NCBI GenBank assembly: GCA_964247725.1
Contig: CAXTVM010000012.1
Span: 12,557-76,556 of the forward strand
DNA length: 64,000 nt
Direction of reading: 5' to 3'
Origin: Lichenicola sp964247725
GTDB lineage: Bacteria > Pseudomonadota > Alphaproteobacteria > Acetobacterales > Acetobacteraceae
This document shows, piece after piece, positions 27,891 to 35,683 of this stretch; position 1 is the stretch's first letter; every line of letters starts with the position of its first letter. The notes beneath the pieces were generated by a model that was given only the letters and a program-made list of their open reading frames with translations, had not been told where the DNA came from and did not search any database. A program made the translations under genes and the position numbers.

Positions 27891-28556
27891 TCGGTGGAGA
27901 AGCCGAGACACTGGTTCTCCGAGGTCGCGCATGGGGACAGCTATCCCGTCCGGGGCGGACGGAAGGACTGGATGGAGATCGAGTGGGCTGACGAGACGGA
28001 CGGACCGTCCCTGATCGCGGGCGGCATGTGCATCCCGTTCCAGATGGAGGCGCACGTCAGCTACGGGCCGGCGGACGGCGGCCAGGAGGACGACTGGTCG
28101 GACTGGGACGACGACGCGCCCTGGATGATACGCCTGCCGGTCGAGGCGCAGGTGATGCTGCCCCACGAGGTCCTGTATCCGCCTGCGCCGCCGCGGCCCG
28201 CGCTGCCGGCTCCGGAGCACGCCGACCCGGACCCGGACCCAGGCTCCGGAACTGGGGCGTGGGGATCGGGCGCCATCCCGCTGCCCCGCGTCCGGGGCCG
28301 GAAGAGACCGGTCAGCCTCAGGACGCTGCAGTCGCTCCGCATGGACGAGAGGATCGGCCAGCGGATCGGCAGCCGGTCCGGCGGCATCCCGGACCTCGCC
28401 GGCCTGGTGTTCCCGACGGCTGCGGACGCCGGCGATCCGACCGACGCCGCCGACGACTGGCATCCTCCGGCGACCGGGACCGTGACCGCGATGCAGTGCG
28501 TGTTCCTGCTGCGCTCCTGCTCCGATGGCGTGTTCACCACCCGTACCCGGCCGTAG
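27759..28556 (+). CDS. Unknown protein with a UvrC-derived C-terminal tail
   Basis: Open frame of 265 codons that I do not recognise. Residues 70-150 are acidic and aromatic (EWADETDGPSLIAGGM, DDWSDWDDDAPWMIRLPVEA). Residues 150-190 are Pro/Asp rich, and 190-215 are basic. Residues 241-265 (TVTAMQCVFLLRSCSDGVFT, then TRTRP) are nearly identical to UvrC residues 171-195, encoded 3 kb downstream. The frame stops exactly after this block. An internal ATG at 27972 is a plausible alternative start, because the first 70 codons run through the AT-richer patch. The reverse strand is also open, so coding status is not certain. Confidence 0.45.
   Translation: MLTQCSKSNGLTGHAYNLGKPAEAPSFRAPAASAGTSPTDLSTDSVEKPRHWFSEVAHGDSYPVRGGRKDWMEIEWADETDGPSLIAGGMCIPFQMEAHVSYGPADGGQEDDWSDWDDDAPWMIRLPVEAQVMLPHEVLYPPAPPRPALPAPEHADPDPDPGSGTGAWGSGAIPLPRVRGRKRPVSLRTLQSLRMDERIGQRIGSRSGGIPDLAGLVFPTAADAGDPTDAADDWHPPATGTVTAMQCVFLLRSCSDGVFTTRTRP
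28479..28553 (+). repeat. 75-bp duplicated fragment of uvrC
   Basis: Aligns without gaps to 31472-31546 inside uvrC (69 of 75 bases identical by eye) in the same orientation and reading frame. It contains the first of the Cys residues of the UvrC Cys-rich segment (RSCSD). It ends just before the next (RPC in uvrC, RP-stop here). No homology to uvrC is visible on either side. Confidence 0.88.
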
Positions 28557-28854
28557 GCCGATGGAGCGGCGCGCGATGATGCCGTATCCCGCCTGGACTG
28601 ACACTGGCCGGGGCGGCACCGGCGTTTTTGCCCTCGCCAAGACCCAAGCTCCAGGTGGCGCAAGCCTTCGATCTCAGGTTCCGATATCGGAACGGCACGC
28701 ACCTTGTAGCGGGGACGACGTGCAAGGACATCACGGCCGGATGGAAGGGCAAGCCGAGGGATACCGTGACACGAGACGACAGCTTCGAGTGCGACACCGT
28801 CGGGCTGTTCCGGGCGCTGGCGCTGCTGATGGGGACCGATCAAGCCGCGGTGGG
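28557..28854. other. No recognisable gene
   Basis: A forward frame is open from 28628 and runs into the decarboxylase remnant. Its first 70 codons (for example LRFRYRNGTHLVAGTTCK) match nothing I know. It may be the decayed end of another gene. Confidence 0.4.
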
Positions 28855-29720
28855 TGAGCGTCTCTCCCCGCCAGCCACGCCGCCTGAGCGCGGGATCGGC
28901 AAGGTGCCAACCCTGGAGCGCCTATTCCCGCACGTGCTCGGGGCGGCGGCACGGCTTGGCGCCCCCACGCCTTCGCCCACATGGACCCGCCGACGCCCTG
29001 GTTGACCTGGGCGCTCACGCTCTGGAACGCCAGTCTGAACCAGAACCTGCTCCACCCCATGACTGCGCCCTTCGCCCACGACGCGGAACGGCTCGTCATC
29101 AACTGGCTCGCGCCCGCCTTCGGCATGGAAGGCGGCCACATGACGCCGGGTTCGACGGTTGCCAACCTCACCGCGCTCTGGGCCGCCCGCGATGCTGGCG
29201 GCGCGCGGCGCGTAGTCGCCCCCGCCGCGGCGCACCTGAGCGTCAAAAAGGCCGCCCACCTGCTCGGGATGCGCTACGAGGAGGTTCCTGCCGATCCCGG
29301 CCAGCGGCTGGACGCCGAGGCGCTTCCCGTCGACCTGTCGGACACCTGCCTCGTGCTTACCGCCGGCACCACCGGCGCTGGCGCCATCGACCCACTTGAC
29401 CTGTGCGAGCGGGCCGGGGCCGCCTGGATACACGTGGACGCGGCCTGGGCTGGCCCATCGCGGCTTTCGCGCACGCACGCGGCGCGGCTCGTAGGCCTGG
29501 AGCGGACGCGTCCCGGCCTACGACCTGTTCGGCCCGCCCGAGACCGGCGTGGTGCTGTTCCGGCCGAGGCCGGGGAGCGGCGCGCGCCCTCGCGCCCGGC
29601 ACTACATCGCAGGCGGTGATCAGCGGCGCGGCGTGGCTCCGGTGCGTGGCGGCAAATCCTGTTGCCGACATCGAGACGATCGCCGCTCGAATCACGGCCG
29701 CCGAGGAAGCCGCGGAGTAG
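28855..29720 (+). pseudogene. PLP-dependent (group II) decarboxylase pseudogene
   Basis: Remains of an aromatic-amino-acid/DABA-type decarboxylase spread over three frames. Frame one gives ERLSPPATPPERGIGKVPTL. After a shift near 28967 come AHMDPPTPWLTWALTLWNAS and NLLHPMTAPFAHDAERLVIN, then HMTPGSTVANLTALWAARDA, LVLTAGTTGAGAIDPLDLCE and WIHVDAAWAG. After about 29510 the signal moves to ETGVVLFRP in a second frame and AAWLRCVAANPVADIETIAA in a third, ending at 29720. The segment that should carry the Schiff-base lysine before GVVLFR is missing. An active enzyme of the family has about 430-480 residues. Confidence 0.85.
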
Positions 29721-29802
29721 GAATGGTCGGCTGACGAGCTCGCGGACGAACCATACAGGGGGAGGTCTGCCGCCGCTGGCGTCGAACAGGAAACTGATCA
29801 GG

Positions 29803-30235
29803 CTACGCCGGCTCCCAAAGTGGCCCGCTACGATTCAAGGCTTCAGGCCGCCGCTTCGCCAAATCGGTCATTATCGCGTTCACCCGATCGCGCAACGGCT
29901 TCGGCGCGCGGCCGAGCGCTCCGGCACCTTCCTTCCCTGCGCGCGGAAACCAAGCGGCCGTGAGAGGCAGATAAGCCAGCCGGCGCAGGTCGAGCACGAA
30001 GGCGCGCGCTTGGCCTAGACTGGCCGCCTCCACGCTGTCGAAGGCGTTTACGCTTTGGGGCAGCGCTCCGGCCAAGGCTGGCTGGTGGTGTAGGCGGCCA
30101 TCACGTCATGGCCGCCTACACGGCCGCCACGGCAAGCGCGTAGGCGACATGGAGGGAGTCTGGACGCAATGGGGCCTCCCGTTCCGGAAAGGCGCACCAG
30201 ACGAAATCTCCCTGCTGGAGCGCCGGGACCGTCAC
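29803..30235 (-). pseudogene. MazF/PemK-like toxin remnant
   Basis: A GTG at 30235 overlaps the antitoxin stop by four bases (GTGA). It opens a frame beginning MTVPALQQGDFVWCAFPERE, the typical start of a PemK/MazF toxin, but stops after 39 codons (TAG 30116-30118). Further pieces follow in other frames: AAYTTSQPWPERCPKA, and then NAFDSVEAASLGQARAFVLD with RRLAYLPLTAAWFPRA. These resemble the VAYGTSQ strand and the LPLTxxWF end of the same family. At least two disruptions make a functional toxin unlikely. The family assignment is by pattern, not by alignment. Confidence 0.6.
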
Positions 30236-30516
30236 CCGTGCCGTGAGTGGTCGAGAAGCGTCCCAAACAGCTCGTCGCGGGCAGCGTATTCCGCATCGGC
30301 TTCGTCGGCGTCGCGCGCCAGGTCGTGCCGCTCATGCCGAAGCAGGTCGGCAACCGCCTGTACGGCGAGCTGGCGCTGGCTTTCCTCGAAACGACTTTTT
30401 TCCCGCAGCAGCAGGGTCTCAACGAAGTTGGTCGCGCTGCGATTGCCGGCGTTTGCCTGCGCTTGCACGAACTCGGCAAGTTCGGGCCGAAACCGCATGG
30501 TGAAGGCGTCGCGCAT
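30232..30516 (-). CDS. Ribbon-helix-helix-like antitoxin
   Basis: Protein of 94 residues. The N-terminal 40 residues (AFTMRFRPELAEFVQAQANA, then GNRSATNFVETLLLREK) have the strand-helix-helix pattern of RHH/Arc-type DNA-binding antitoxins. The charged C-terminal part, rich in Arg, Asp and Glu, would be the toxin-binding tail. The ATG at 30516 is preceded by GGAGA at the right distance; the frame is open further upstream. It overlaps the GTG of a broken MazF/PemK-like gene, the usual antitoxin-toxin order. It may be intact while its toxin is dead. Confidence 0.6.
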   Translation of the reverse strand: MRDAFTMRFRPELAEFVQAQANAGNRSATNFVETLLLREKSRFEESQRQLAVQAVADLLRHERHDLARDADEADAEYAARDELFGTLLDHSRHG

Positions 30517-30573
30517 GAGGCTCTCCGAGTGGAGGCAATCCACTATGGTCGGCATAACCTTACCTGTCGGCAT

Positions 30574-30961
30574 CTTTGTGGTGCGAAGCGGTGCGTTACC
30601 TGGTCCAGCTCATCGCGGCCCTTGAAAGGCTGCTTGGCGGTCAACGCTCCGTCGGCCCACCGCCCTAAGTCTTGCTGCTTCCAGCTGCCTCCAGCACGCG
30701 ATTTTCGACATCGGGCGGTCGCTGCCGCAGCTCCCGTCCTGTCAGGCCGTTTCCGTTCGATCCGCCGGAGGCTGTCCGGCGAGCCGCTGTGATCTTTGGA
30801 GACCGGTTGGCCTAACGACGCACGAGGCTGGACCCCACCCCATGGGATCGTCGGGCTCATGGGTTCCGGGCTTCCCTGATCCCGCTCCAGGTCGCCGAAG
30901 AGGATCCGGACGGTGGTGTCCCGCCTACGCAAGCGCCGCGGCACGCACTAGATGACGCTCG
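30574..30961. other. Intergenic region without recognisable gene
   Basis: Nearly 390 bases between the antitoxin and uvrC. Open frames on the reverse strand lack any protein-like pattern. I see no repeat of either family, no tRNA and no convincing promoter. Together with the pseudogenes on its left, it looks like decayed accessory DNA. Confidence 0.5.
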
Positions 30962-32926
30962 ATGACGGAGATCGACACCATCCTGCCACCCGGCGCGGCG
31001 GCCGAGCCCGCCGAGGACGACGCGGTACCCCCCGACCCCGGCCGCCAGGCGACCGGCGTCGCCGTGATCGAGCGGGCGCTCGCCACCATGCCGCTCTCGC
31101 CCGGCGTCTACCGCATGCTCGACGCCAAGGGCGACGCGCTCTACGTCGGCAAGGCGCGCAGCCTGAAGAAGCGGGTCTATTCCTACACCCAGGTCGGGCG
31201 GCTCCCGGAGCGGCTGCGCCGCATGGTCGCCGACACGGCGTCGATGGAGATCGTCACCACCCACACCGAGGCCGAGGCGCTGCTGCTCGAGGCCAACCTG
31301 ATCAAGCGGCTGAAGCCGCGCTTCAACATCCTGCTGCGCGACGACAAGAGCTACCCGTGGCTGATGCTGACCGACGGCCACGCCTTCCCGCAGATCACCA
31401 AGCACCGCGGCAAGCCCGGCAAGGGAGCCAGCTTCTGGGGCCCGTTCGCCTCGGCCTGGGCGGTCAACCAGACGGTCACCGCGATGCAGCGCGTGTTCCT
31501 GCTGCGCTCCTGCTCCGACAGCGTGTTCACCACCCGCACCCGGCCCTGCCTGCTGCACCAGATCAAGCGCTGCTCGGCGCCCTGCGTCGACCGCATCGAC
31601 AAGCCCGGCTACGACCGGCTGGTCGGCCAGGCGCGCGCGTTCCTGTCCGGCAAGGCGGGCTCGGTGCAGGCCGCACTCGCCACCGAGATGGAGCAGGCCT
31701 CGGCGGCGATGGAGTTCGAGCGCGCCGCGGCGCTGCGCGACCGCATCCGCGGCCTCACCCACGTGCAGGGTACCGGCGTCATCAATCCGGCCAGCATCGA
31801 GGACGCCGACGTCATCGCCATCCACCAGGCGGCGGGCCAGGCCTGCGTGCAGGTGTTCTTCATCCGCGGCGGCCGCAACAACGGCAACCGCGCCTTCTTC
31901 CCCGCCAACACCCGCGGCGAGGAAGCGGCCGAGATCCTGTCGGCCTTCATCGCCCAGTTCTACGACGACAAGCCGCCGCCGCCGCTGCTGCTGCTGAACG
32001 TGGCGGTGGCCGAGACCGAGCTGATCGCCGAAGCCCTGGCGCTGAAGGCCGACCGCCGCGTCGAGCTGGCGGTGCCGGTGCGGGGCGAGAAGCGCGCCGT
32101 GGTCGAGCACGCCGCCACCAACGCCCGCGAGGCGCTGGAGCGCCGGCTGGCCGAGGGCGCCGGACAGGCCAAGCTGCTGGAAGGCGTCGCCGGGCTGTTC
32201 GGCCTGGCCGGGCCGCCGGAGCGGATCGAGACCTACGACAACAGTCACATCATGGGCACCAACGCCTACGGGGTGATGGTCGTGGCCGGACCGGAGGGCT
32301 TCACCAAGCAGGCCTACCGCAAGTACGCCATCCGCGGCCCGATCGCGCCCGGCGACGATTTCGCGATGATGCGCGAGATGCTGGAGCGCCGCTTCGGCCG
32401 CTCGCTCCGAGAACAAGCGGCGGCCCAGGAGGGTGTGGACGGACCGGCACCGGCGCGCCCGGACTGGCCCGACCTGCTGCTGATCGACGGCGGCCTCGGC
32501 CAGTATTCCGCGGTGCGCCAGGTGCTGGACGACCTCGGCGTCACCGACGTCAAGCTGGTCGCGATCGCCAAGGGTCCAGACCGCGACGCCGGCCGCGAGT
32601 GGTTCCACACCGGCGACGCGCCGCCGTTCCAGCTGCCGCCGCGCGACCCGGTGCTGTACTACCTGCAGCGCCTGCGCGACGAGGCGCACCGGTTCGCCAT
32701 CACCACCCACCGTGCCGGCCGCTCCAAGGCGCTGGTGCGGAGCGAGCTCGACGAGATCCCCGGCATCGGCGCCGCCCGCAAGCGCGCCCTGCTCAACCAT
32801 TTCGGCTCCGCGCGGGGCGTGAAGCAGGCCGGGCTGGTCGACCTCGAGAACGCGCCGGGCATCAGCCGCGAGACCGCACGCTCCATCTACGCCCACTTCC
32901 ACCCCGGCTGGCGCGAGCCGGTCTGA
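30962..32926 (+). CDS. uvrC: Excinuclease ABC subunit C
   Basis: Nuclease subunit of nucleotide-excision repair (654 residues) that makes both incisions around a lesion bound by UvrB. Domains in order: GIY-YIG (SPGVYRMLDAKGDALYVGKA, about residues 45-65), a Cys-rich segment (RSCSD, RPC, KRCSAPC, about 182-205) whose cysteines are reported to bind an Fe-S cluster in UvrC, a UVR/UvrB-binding helix (MEFERAAALRDRI), an RNase-H-like nuclease (IETYDNSHIMGTNAYGV), and a C-terminal tandem helix-hairpin-helix (DEIPGIGAARKRALL). About 35 poorly conserved residues precede the GIY-YIG domain. The last codons form one arm of a family-2 hairpin. Confidence 0.97.
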   Translation: MTEIDTILPPGAAAEPAEDDAVPPDPGRQATGVAVIERALATMPLSPGVYRMLDAKGDALYVGKARSLKKRVYSYTQVGRLPERLRRMVADTASMEIVTTHTEAEALLLEANLIKRLKPRFNILLRDDKSYPWLMLTDGHAFPQITKHRGKPGKGASFWGPFASAWAVNQTVTAMQRVFLLRSCSDSVFTTRTRPCLLHQIKRCSAPCVDRIDKPGYDRLVGQARAFLSGKAGSVQAALATEMEQASAAMEFERAAALRDRIRGLTHVQGTGVINPASIEDADVIAIHQAAGQACVQVFFIRGGRNNGNRAFFPANTRGEEAAEILSAFIAQFYDDKPPPPLLLLNVAVAETELIAEALALKADRRVELAVPVRGEKRAVVEHAATNAREALERRLAEGAGQAKLLEGVAGLFGLAGPPERIETYDNSHIMGTNAYGVMVVAGPEGFTKQAYRKYAIRGPIAPGDDFAMMREMLERRFGRSLREQAAAQEGVDGPAPARPDWPDLLLIDGGLGQYSAVRQVLDDLGVTDVKLVAIAKGPDRDAGREWFHTGDAPPFQLPPRDPVLYYLQRLRDEAHRFAITTHRAGRSKALVRSELDEIPGIGAARKRALLNHFGSARGVKQAGLVDLENAPGISRETARSIYAHFHPGWREPV

Positions 32927-33075
32927 GGATGGGCTGTGCCGGCGATCCGACGCGGCCCTCTGCGCTTCCGGTGCTCACGGCCAGGAGGCCGCTCCGCTCC
33001 GGTTCTCGATGGCCACGCCGGGCGTGCCGCTGATGCGGCACTCTCGCTCGGCACAGCCCATCCCCAGACCGGCTC
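32915..33075 (+). repeat. Inverted-arm repeat, family 2 (161 bp)
   Basis: Left arm 32915-32941 and right arm 33049-33075 are 27-base inverted repeats with one mismatch. The left arm begins GAGCCGGTCTGAGGATGGGC and includes the last three codons and the stop of uvrC. The core GGCGATCCGACGCGGCCCTC is shared with 61458-61632. As RNA this would be a long, stable hairpin directly at the uvrC 3' end. Confidence 0.88.
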
Positions 33076-33167
33076 CCGGCTGTCCACTCGCTGTTGTCTG
33101 CCCGCCGCCCGGTATCGGCCGGCCGGCCCCTGCGTTAGTCTCGGCGGCTGGGACACGGACACGATCG

Positions 33168-33767
33168 ATGCTGACCGACCTGCCGAACCTGCTGACCCTG
33201 TCGCGGATCGCCGCCATCCCGGTGCTGGTGGCGCTAGTGGCGCTGCACCGCCCGGCCGGGGACCTGCTGGCCTGCCTGCTGTTCATCGCCGCCGGCATCA
33301 CCGACTACCTCGACGGCCGCCTGGCCCGCTCCCGCCGGCAGTTCTCCGAGCTCGGCCGCATGCTCGACCCGATCGCCGACAAGCTGCTGATCGGCGCCTC
33401 GCTGATGGTGCTGGCGGCGTTCGGCCGGCTGCCGCTGTGGGGCCTGTACCCGGCCATCGTCATCCTGCTGCGCGAGATCCTGGTCAGCGGCCTGCGCGAG
33501 CACCTGGCCGGCCGCCGGGTCAGCCTGCCGGTCACCCGGCTGGCGAAGTGGAAGACCGGGTTCCAGATGGGGGCGCTGGGCGTGCTGCTGGCCGGCGACA
33601 GCACGGCGCGGCTGCTGGGGCTGGGCCGGCTGCCGGTGGGCGCGGTGGGCGCGCTGATGCTGTGGCTGGCGGCGCTGCTGACGCTGGTGACCGGCTGGGA
33701 CTACCTGCAGACCAGCCTGCGCCACGTGGCCGCTCCGGTGGCGCCCGGCGGTTCCGGCCATCCTTGA
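33168..33767 (+). CDS. pgsA: CDP-diacylglycerol-glycerol-3-phosphate 3-phosphatidyltransferase
   Basis: Inner-membrane enzyme of phosphatidylglycerol synthesis (199 residues, the usual size). The CDP-alcohol phosphotransferase signature DxxDGxxAR(x8)GxxxDxxxD is visible as DYLDGRLARSRRQ followed by ELGRMLDPIADKL. The N-terminal LPNLLTLSRI block and four to five hydrophobic segments fit PgsA. It lies about 90 bases after a family-2 repeat. Its stop overlaps the TTG start of mobB. Confidence 0.94.
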   Translation: MLTDLPNLLTLSRIAAIPVLVALVALHRPAGDLLACLLFIAAGITDYLDGRLARSRRQFSELGRMLDPIADKLLIGASLMVLAAFGRLPLWGLYPAIVILLREILVSGLREHLAGRRVSLPVTRLAKWKTGFQMGALGVLLAGDSTARLLGLGRLPVGAVGALMLWLAALLTLVTGWDYLQTSLRHVAAPVAPGGSGHP

Positions 33768-34315
33768 GGACGCTCGGAGTCATAGGCCGCTCCGGCAGCG
33801 GCAAGACCACGCTGATCGAGCGGCTGCTGCCGTGCCTGCGCGGCCGCGGCCTGCGCGTGTCCACCGTGAAGCACAGCCACCACCGGCTCGACCTCGACCC
33901 GCCGGGCAAGGACAGCCGCCGCCACCGCGACGCCGGCGCAGAGGAGGTGCTGCTGGTGTCCGCGCACCGCTGGGCGCTGCTGCGGGAAACGCACATGGAG
34001 GATGCCGGGAACCGAGAGCCTGACCTGACGGGACTGCTGGCGCGGATGGCGCCGGTCGACCTGGTGCTGGTCGAAGGCTTCGGCCGCGTGCCCGGGCCGC
34101 GGCTGGAGGTGGTGCGCGCCGGGCTCGCCGCCCGATCGGAGAAGCGGCCGCTCTACCTGGACGACCCCGGCATCGCGGCGCTGGCCACCGACCATCCGGT
34201 GGACGGCTGGCCGGGACCCCGGTTCGAGCTGGACGATACGACCTCGATCTGTGTCTGGATTGCCGCGCTGCCGCTGCCGCCGTCGCCGGCTCCCTTGAGC
34301 CGGTCGCCCGGTTGA
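33764..34315 (+). CDS. mobB: Molybdopterin-guanine dinucleotide biosynthesis protein MobB
   Basis: P-loop GTP-binding protein of 183 residues that assists MobA in attaching GMP to the molybdenum cofactor. Walker A is GRSGSGKTTLIERLLP near the N-terminus. Further family blocks are STVKHSHH, HRDAGAEEVLLVS and LVLVEGFGRVPGPRLEVVR. The start is inferred as TTG at 33764, overlapping the pgsA stop (TTGA). No ATG or GTG exists between there and the P-loop. It heads a unit leading to moaD and moaE, with a lipoprotein gene inserted between. Confidence 0.92.
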   Translation: MRTLGVIGRSGSGKTTLIERLLPCLRGRGLRVSTVKHSHHRLDLDPPGKDSRRHRDAGAEEVLLVSAHRWALLRETHMEDAGNREPDLTGLLARMAPVDLVLVEGFGRVPGPRLEVVRAGLAARSEKRPLYLDDPGIAALATDHPVDGWPGPRFELDDTTSICVWIAALPLPPSPAPLSRSPG

Positions 34316-34365
34316 GGGCACATTCGGCCGCGGGAGCGGCCGAGACGGCCGTGAAGGGGACTGAG

Positions 34366-34920
34366 ATGCGGCGTTGGGGTTTGCTGGGGATCGGACTGCT
34401 GGTGGGCGGCTGCTCTGGTCTCGGCCATTTCTTCCAGGACACCGCGACCCTGCCGGGTCAGAACCCGAACGCCACCACCGGGTCGAGCGAGAACCTGCTG
34501 CGGTCGCGCGGCGAGGACCCGGCGGCGGCGCCGATCGTGGCCGAGCCCGGCAACGTGTGGCCCGGGCCGCCGCAGCCGCTGCCGACGCTCGGCGACGTGT
34601 CCCGTGACGGCGGCCAGCTCAGCGGTGGGCTGGGCGGCGGCCAGGGAGGCGCCGGCACGCTGAAGTCCGGCGGCAGCATCAGCGCCGGCGAGCAGCAGGC
34701 GATCCAGAACGGCGCGCCGCTCGACGACAGCGGCTTCTCGGGCGGCGGCGGCGGCGGCGGCGGCCTTGCCGCCAGCATCCCCGACCCCGCCAAGAGCTTC
34801 CGTCAGCAGCATCCGGCATCCGGCAGCAACGGCGACATCGTCATCCCGAACGGCGACGGCACCAGCACCGTCATCAGCCCGGACGGCAGCGTGAAGACGG
34901 TCAAGGGCGTGCCGAAATAG
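34366..34920 (+). CDS. Predicted lipoprotein, low complexity
   Basis: Product of 184 residues. The signal peptide ends in lipobox LLVGGC (Cys16). The mature part is rich in Gly, Pro, Ser and Asn without a folded domain I recognise. A run of eight Gly codons (34741-34764) sits in the middle, and the C-terminus DGTSTVISPDGSVKTVKGVP resembles a short beta repeat. The ATG at 34366 has AAGGGGA upstream. Surrounding genes are for molybdenum cofactor, but nothing in this protein suggests a role there. It is probably outer-membrane anchored. Confidence 0.75.
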   Translation: MRRWGLLGIGLLVGGCSGLGHFFQDTATLPGQNPNATTGSSENLLRSRGEDPAAAPIVAEPGNVWPGPPQPLPTLGDVSRDGGQLSGGLGGGQGGAGTLKSGGSISAGEQQAIQNGAPLDDSGFSGGGGGGGGLAASIPDPAKSFRQQHPASGSNGDIVIPNGDGTSTVISPDGSVKTVKGVPK

Positions 34921-34945
34921 CGCCCGGAACACCGGAGGGGCGCCG

Positions 34946-35206
34946 ATGGCGACGGTGCGGCTGCTCTACTTCGCCTCGGTGCGGGACCGGCTCGGCCGGG
35001 ACGGCGAGACGCTCGACCTGCCGCCGGAGGTCGCCGACGTCGTCGGCCTGCTCGGCTGGATGCGCGGCCGCGAGCCGGCCCTGGCCGCACTCGCGGGCGA
35101 GGGCAGGGCGGTCCGGGTCGCCGTCAACCAGTGTTTCGCGCAAGGCGGCGACGCCGTCCGCGACGGCGACGAGATCGCGCTGTTCCCGCCGGTGACCGGC
35201 GGCTGA
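34946..35206 (+). CDS. moaD: Molybdopterin synthase sulfur-carrier subunit
   Basis: Small ubiquitin-fold protein of 86 residues, ending in the diagnostic Gly-Gly (PPVTGG). The thiocarboxylated C-terminus donates sulfur to cyclic pyranopterin phosphate in complex with MoaE. The N-terminal TVRLLYFASVRDRLG strand-loop and the DGDEIALFPPV block are typical. GGAGG lies just before the ATG. The stop overlaps the moaE start (TGATG). Confidence 0.94.
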   Translation: MATVRLLYFASVRDRLGRDGETLDLPPEVADVVGLLGWMRGREPALAALAGEGRAVRVAVNQCFAQGGDAVRDGDEIALFPPVTGG

Positions 35207-35670
35207 TGGCAATGATTCGCGTCCAGAACGCCGCGTTCGACGCCGGCGCCGAGCTGGCGGCGCTGACCGCCGCGTGCGGTGCCGCCGCCGGCGGCATCGG
35301 CTGCTTCGTCGGCGTGGTGCGCGCCGACCCCGGTGCCGGCGGACGGACCCTGCGCCACCTGACGCTGGAGCACTATCCGGGCATGACCGAGCGCGCGATC
35401 GCCGCCATCGCCGCCGCGGCCGAGCGCCGGTTCGCGCTGCTCGGCTGCACGGTGGTGCACCGGGTGGGGCCGCTCGCACCCGGTGAACCGATCGTGCTGG
35501 TGCTGGCCGCCGCCGCGCACCGGGCGGCGGCACTCGAGGCGACCGGGTTCCTGATCGACTGGCTCAAGACCCGGGCCCCGTTCTGGAAGCGCCAGGACTA
35601 CGACGACGGCAGCCACGACTGGGTCGAGGCCTGTGCCGACGACGAGGACGCGGCGGGGCGCTGGGACTGA
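35206..35670 (+). CDS. moaE: Molybdopterin synthase catalytic subunit
   Basis: Catalytic partner of MoaD (154 residues) that forms the dithiolene of molybdopterin. Landmarks: GCFVGVVRAD, LEHYPGMTERAI, HRVGPLAPGEPIV and the active-site KTRAPFWKRQ. The C-terminal acidic tail EACADDEDAAGRWD is longer than usual. The start codon overlaps the moaD stop, so the subunits are translationally coupled. The gene converges with bioA, 13 bases apart. Confidence 0.94.
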   Translation: MAMIRVQNAAFDAGAELAALTAACGAAAGGIGCFVGVVRADPGAGGRTLRHLTLEHYPGMTERAIAAIAAAAERRFALLGCTVVHRVGPLAPGEPIVLVLAAAAHRAAALEATGFLIDWLKTRAPFWKRQDYDDGSHDWVEACADDEDAAGRWD

Positions 35671-35683
35671 ACGGCCGCCGGCG

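Noticed and set aside
30543..30944. Reverse-strand protein of about 130 residues before uvrC
   Set aside because: No protein-like pattern, and it overlaps the antitoxin region; treated as non-coding.
34741..34764. Phase-variable simple repeat (GGC run) in the lipoprotein gene
   Set aside because: Trinucleotide changes would only alter the Gly count without switching the frame, so on/off phase variation is not supported.
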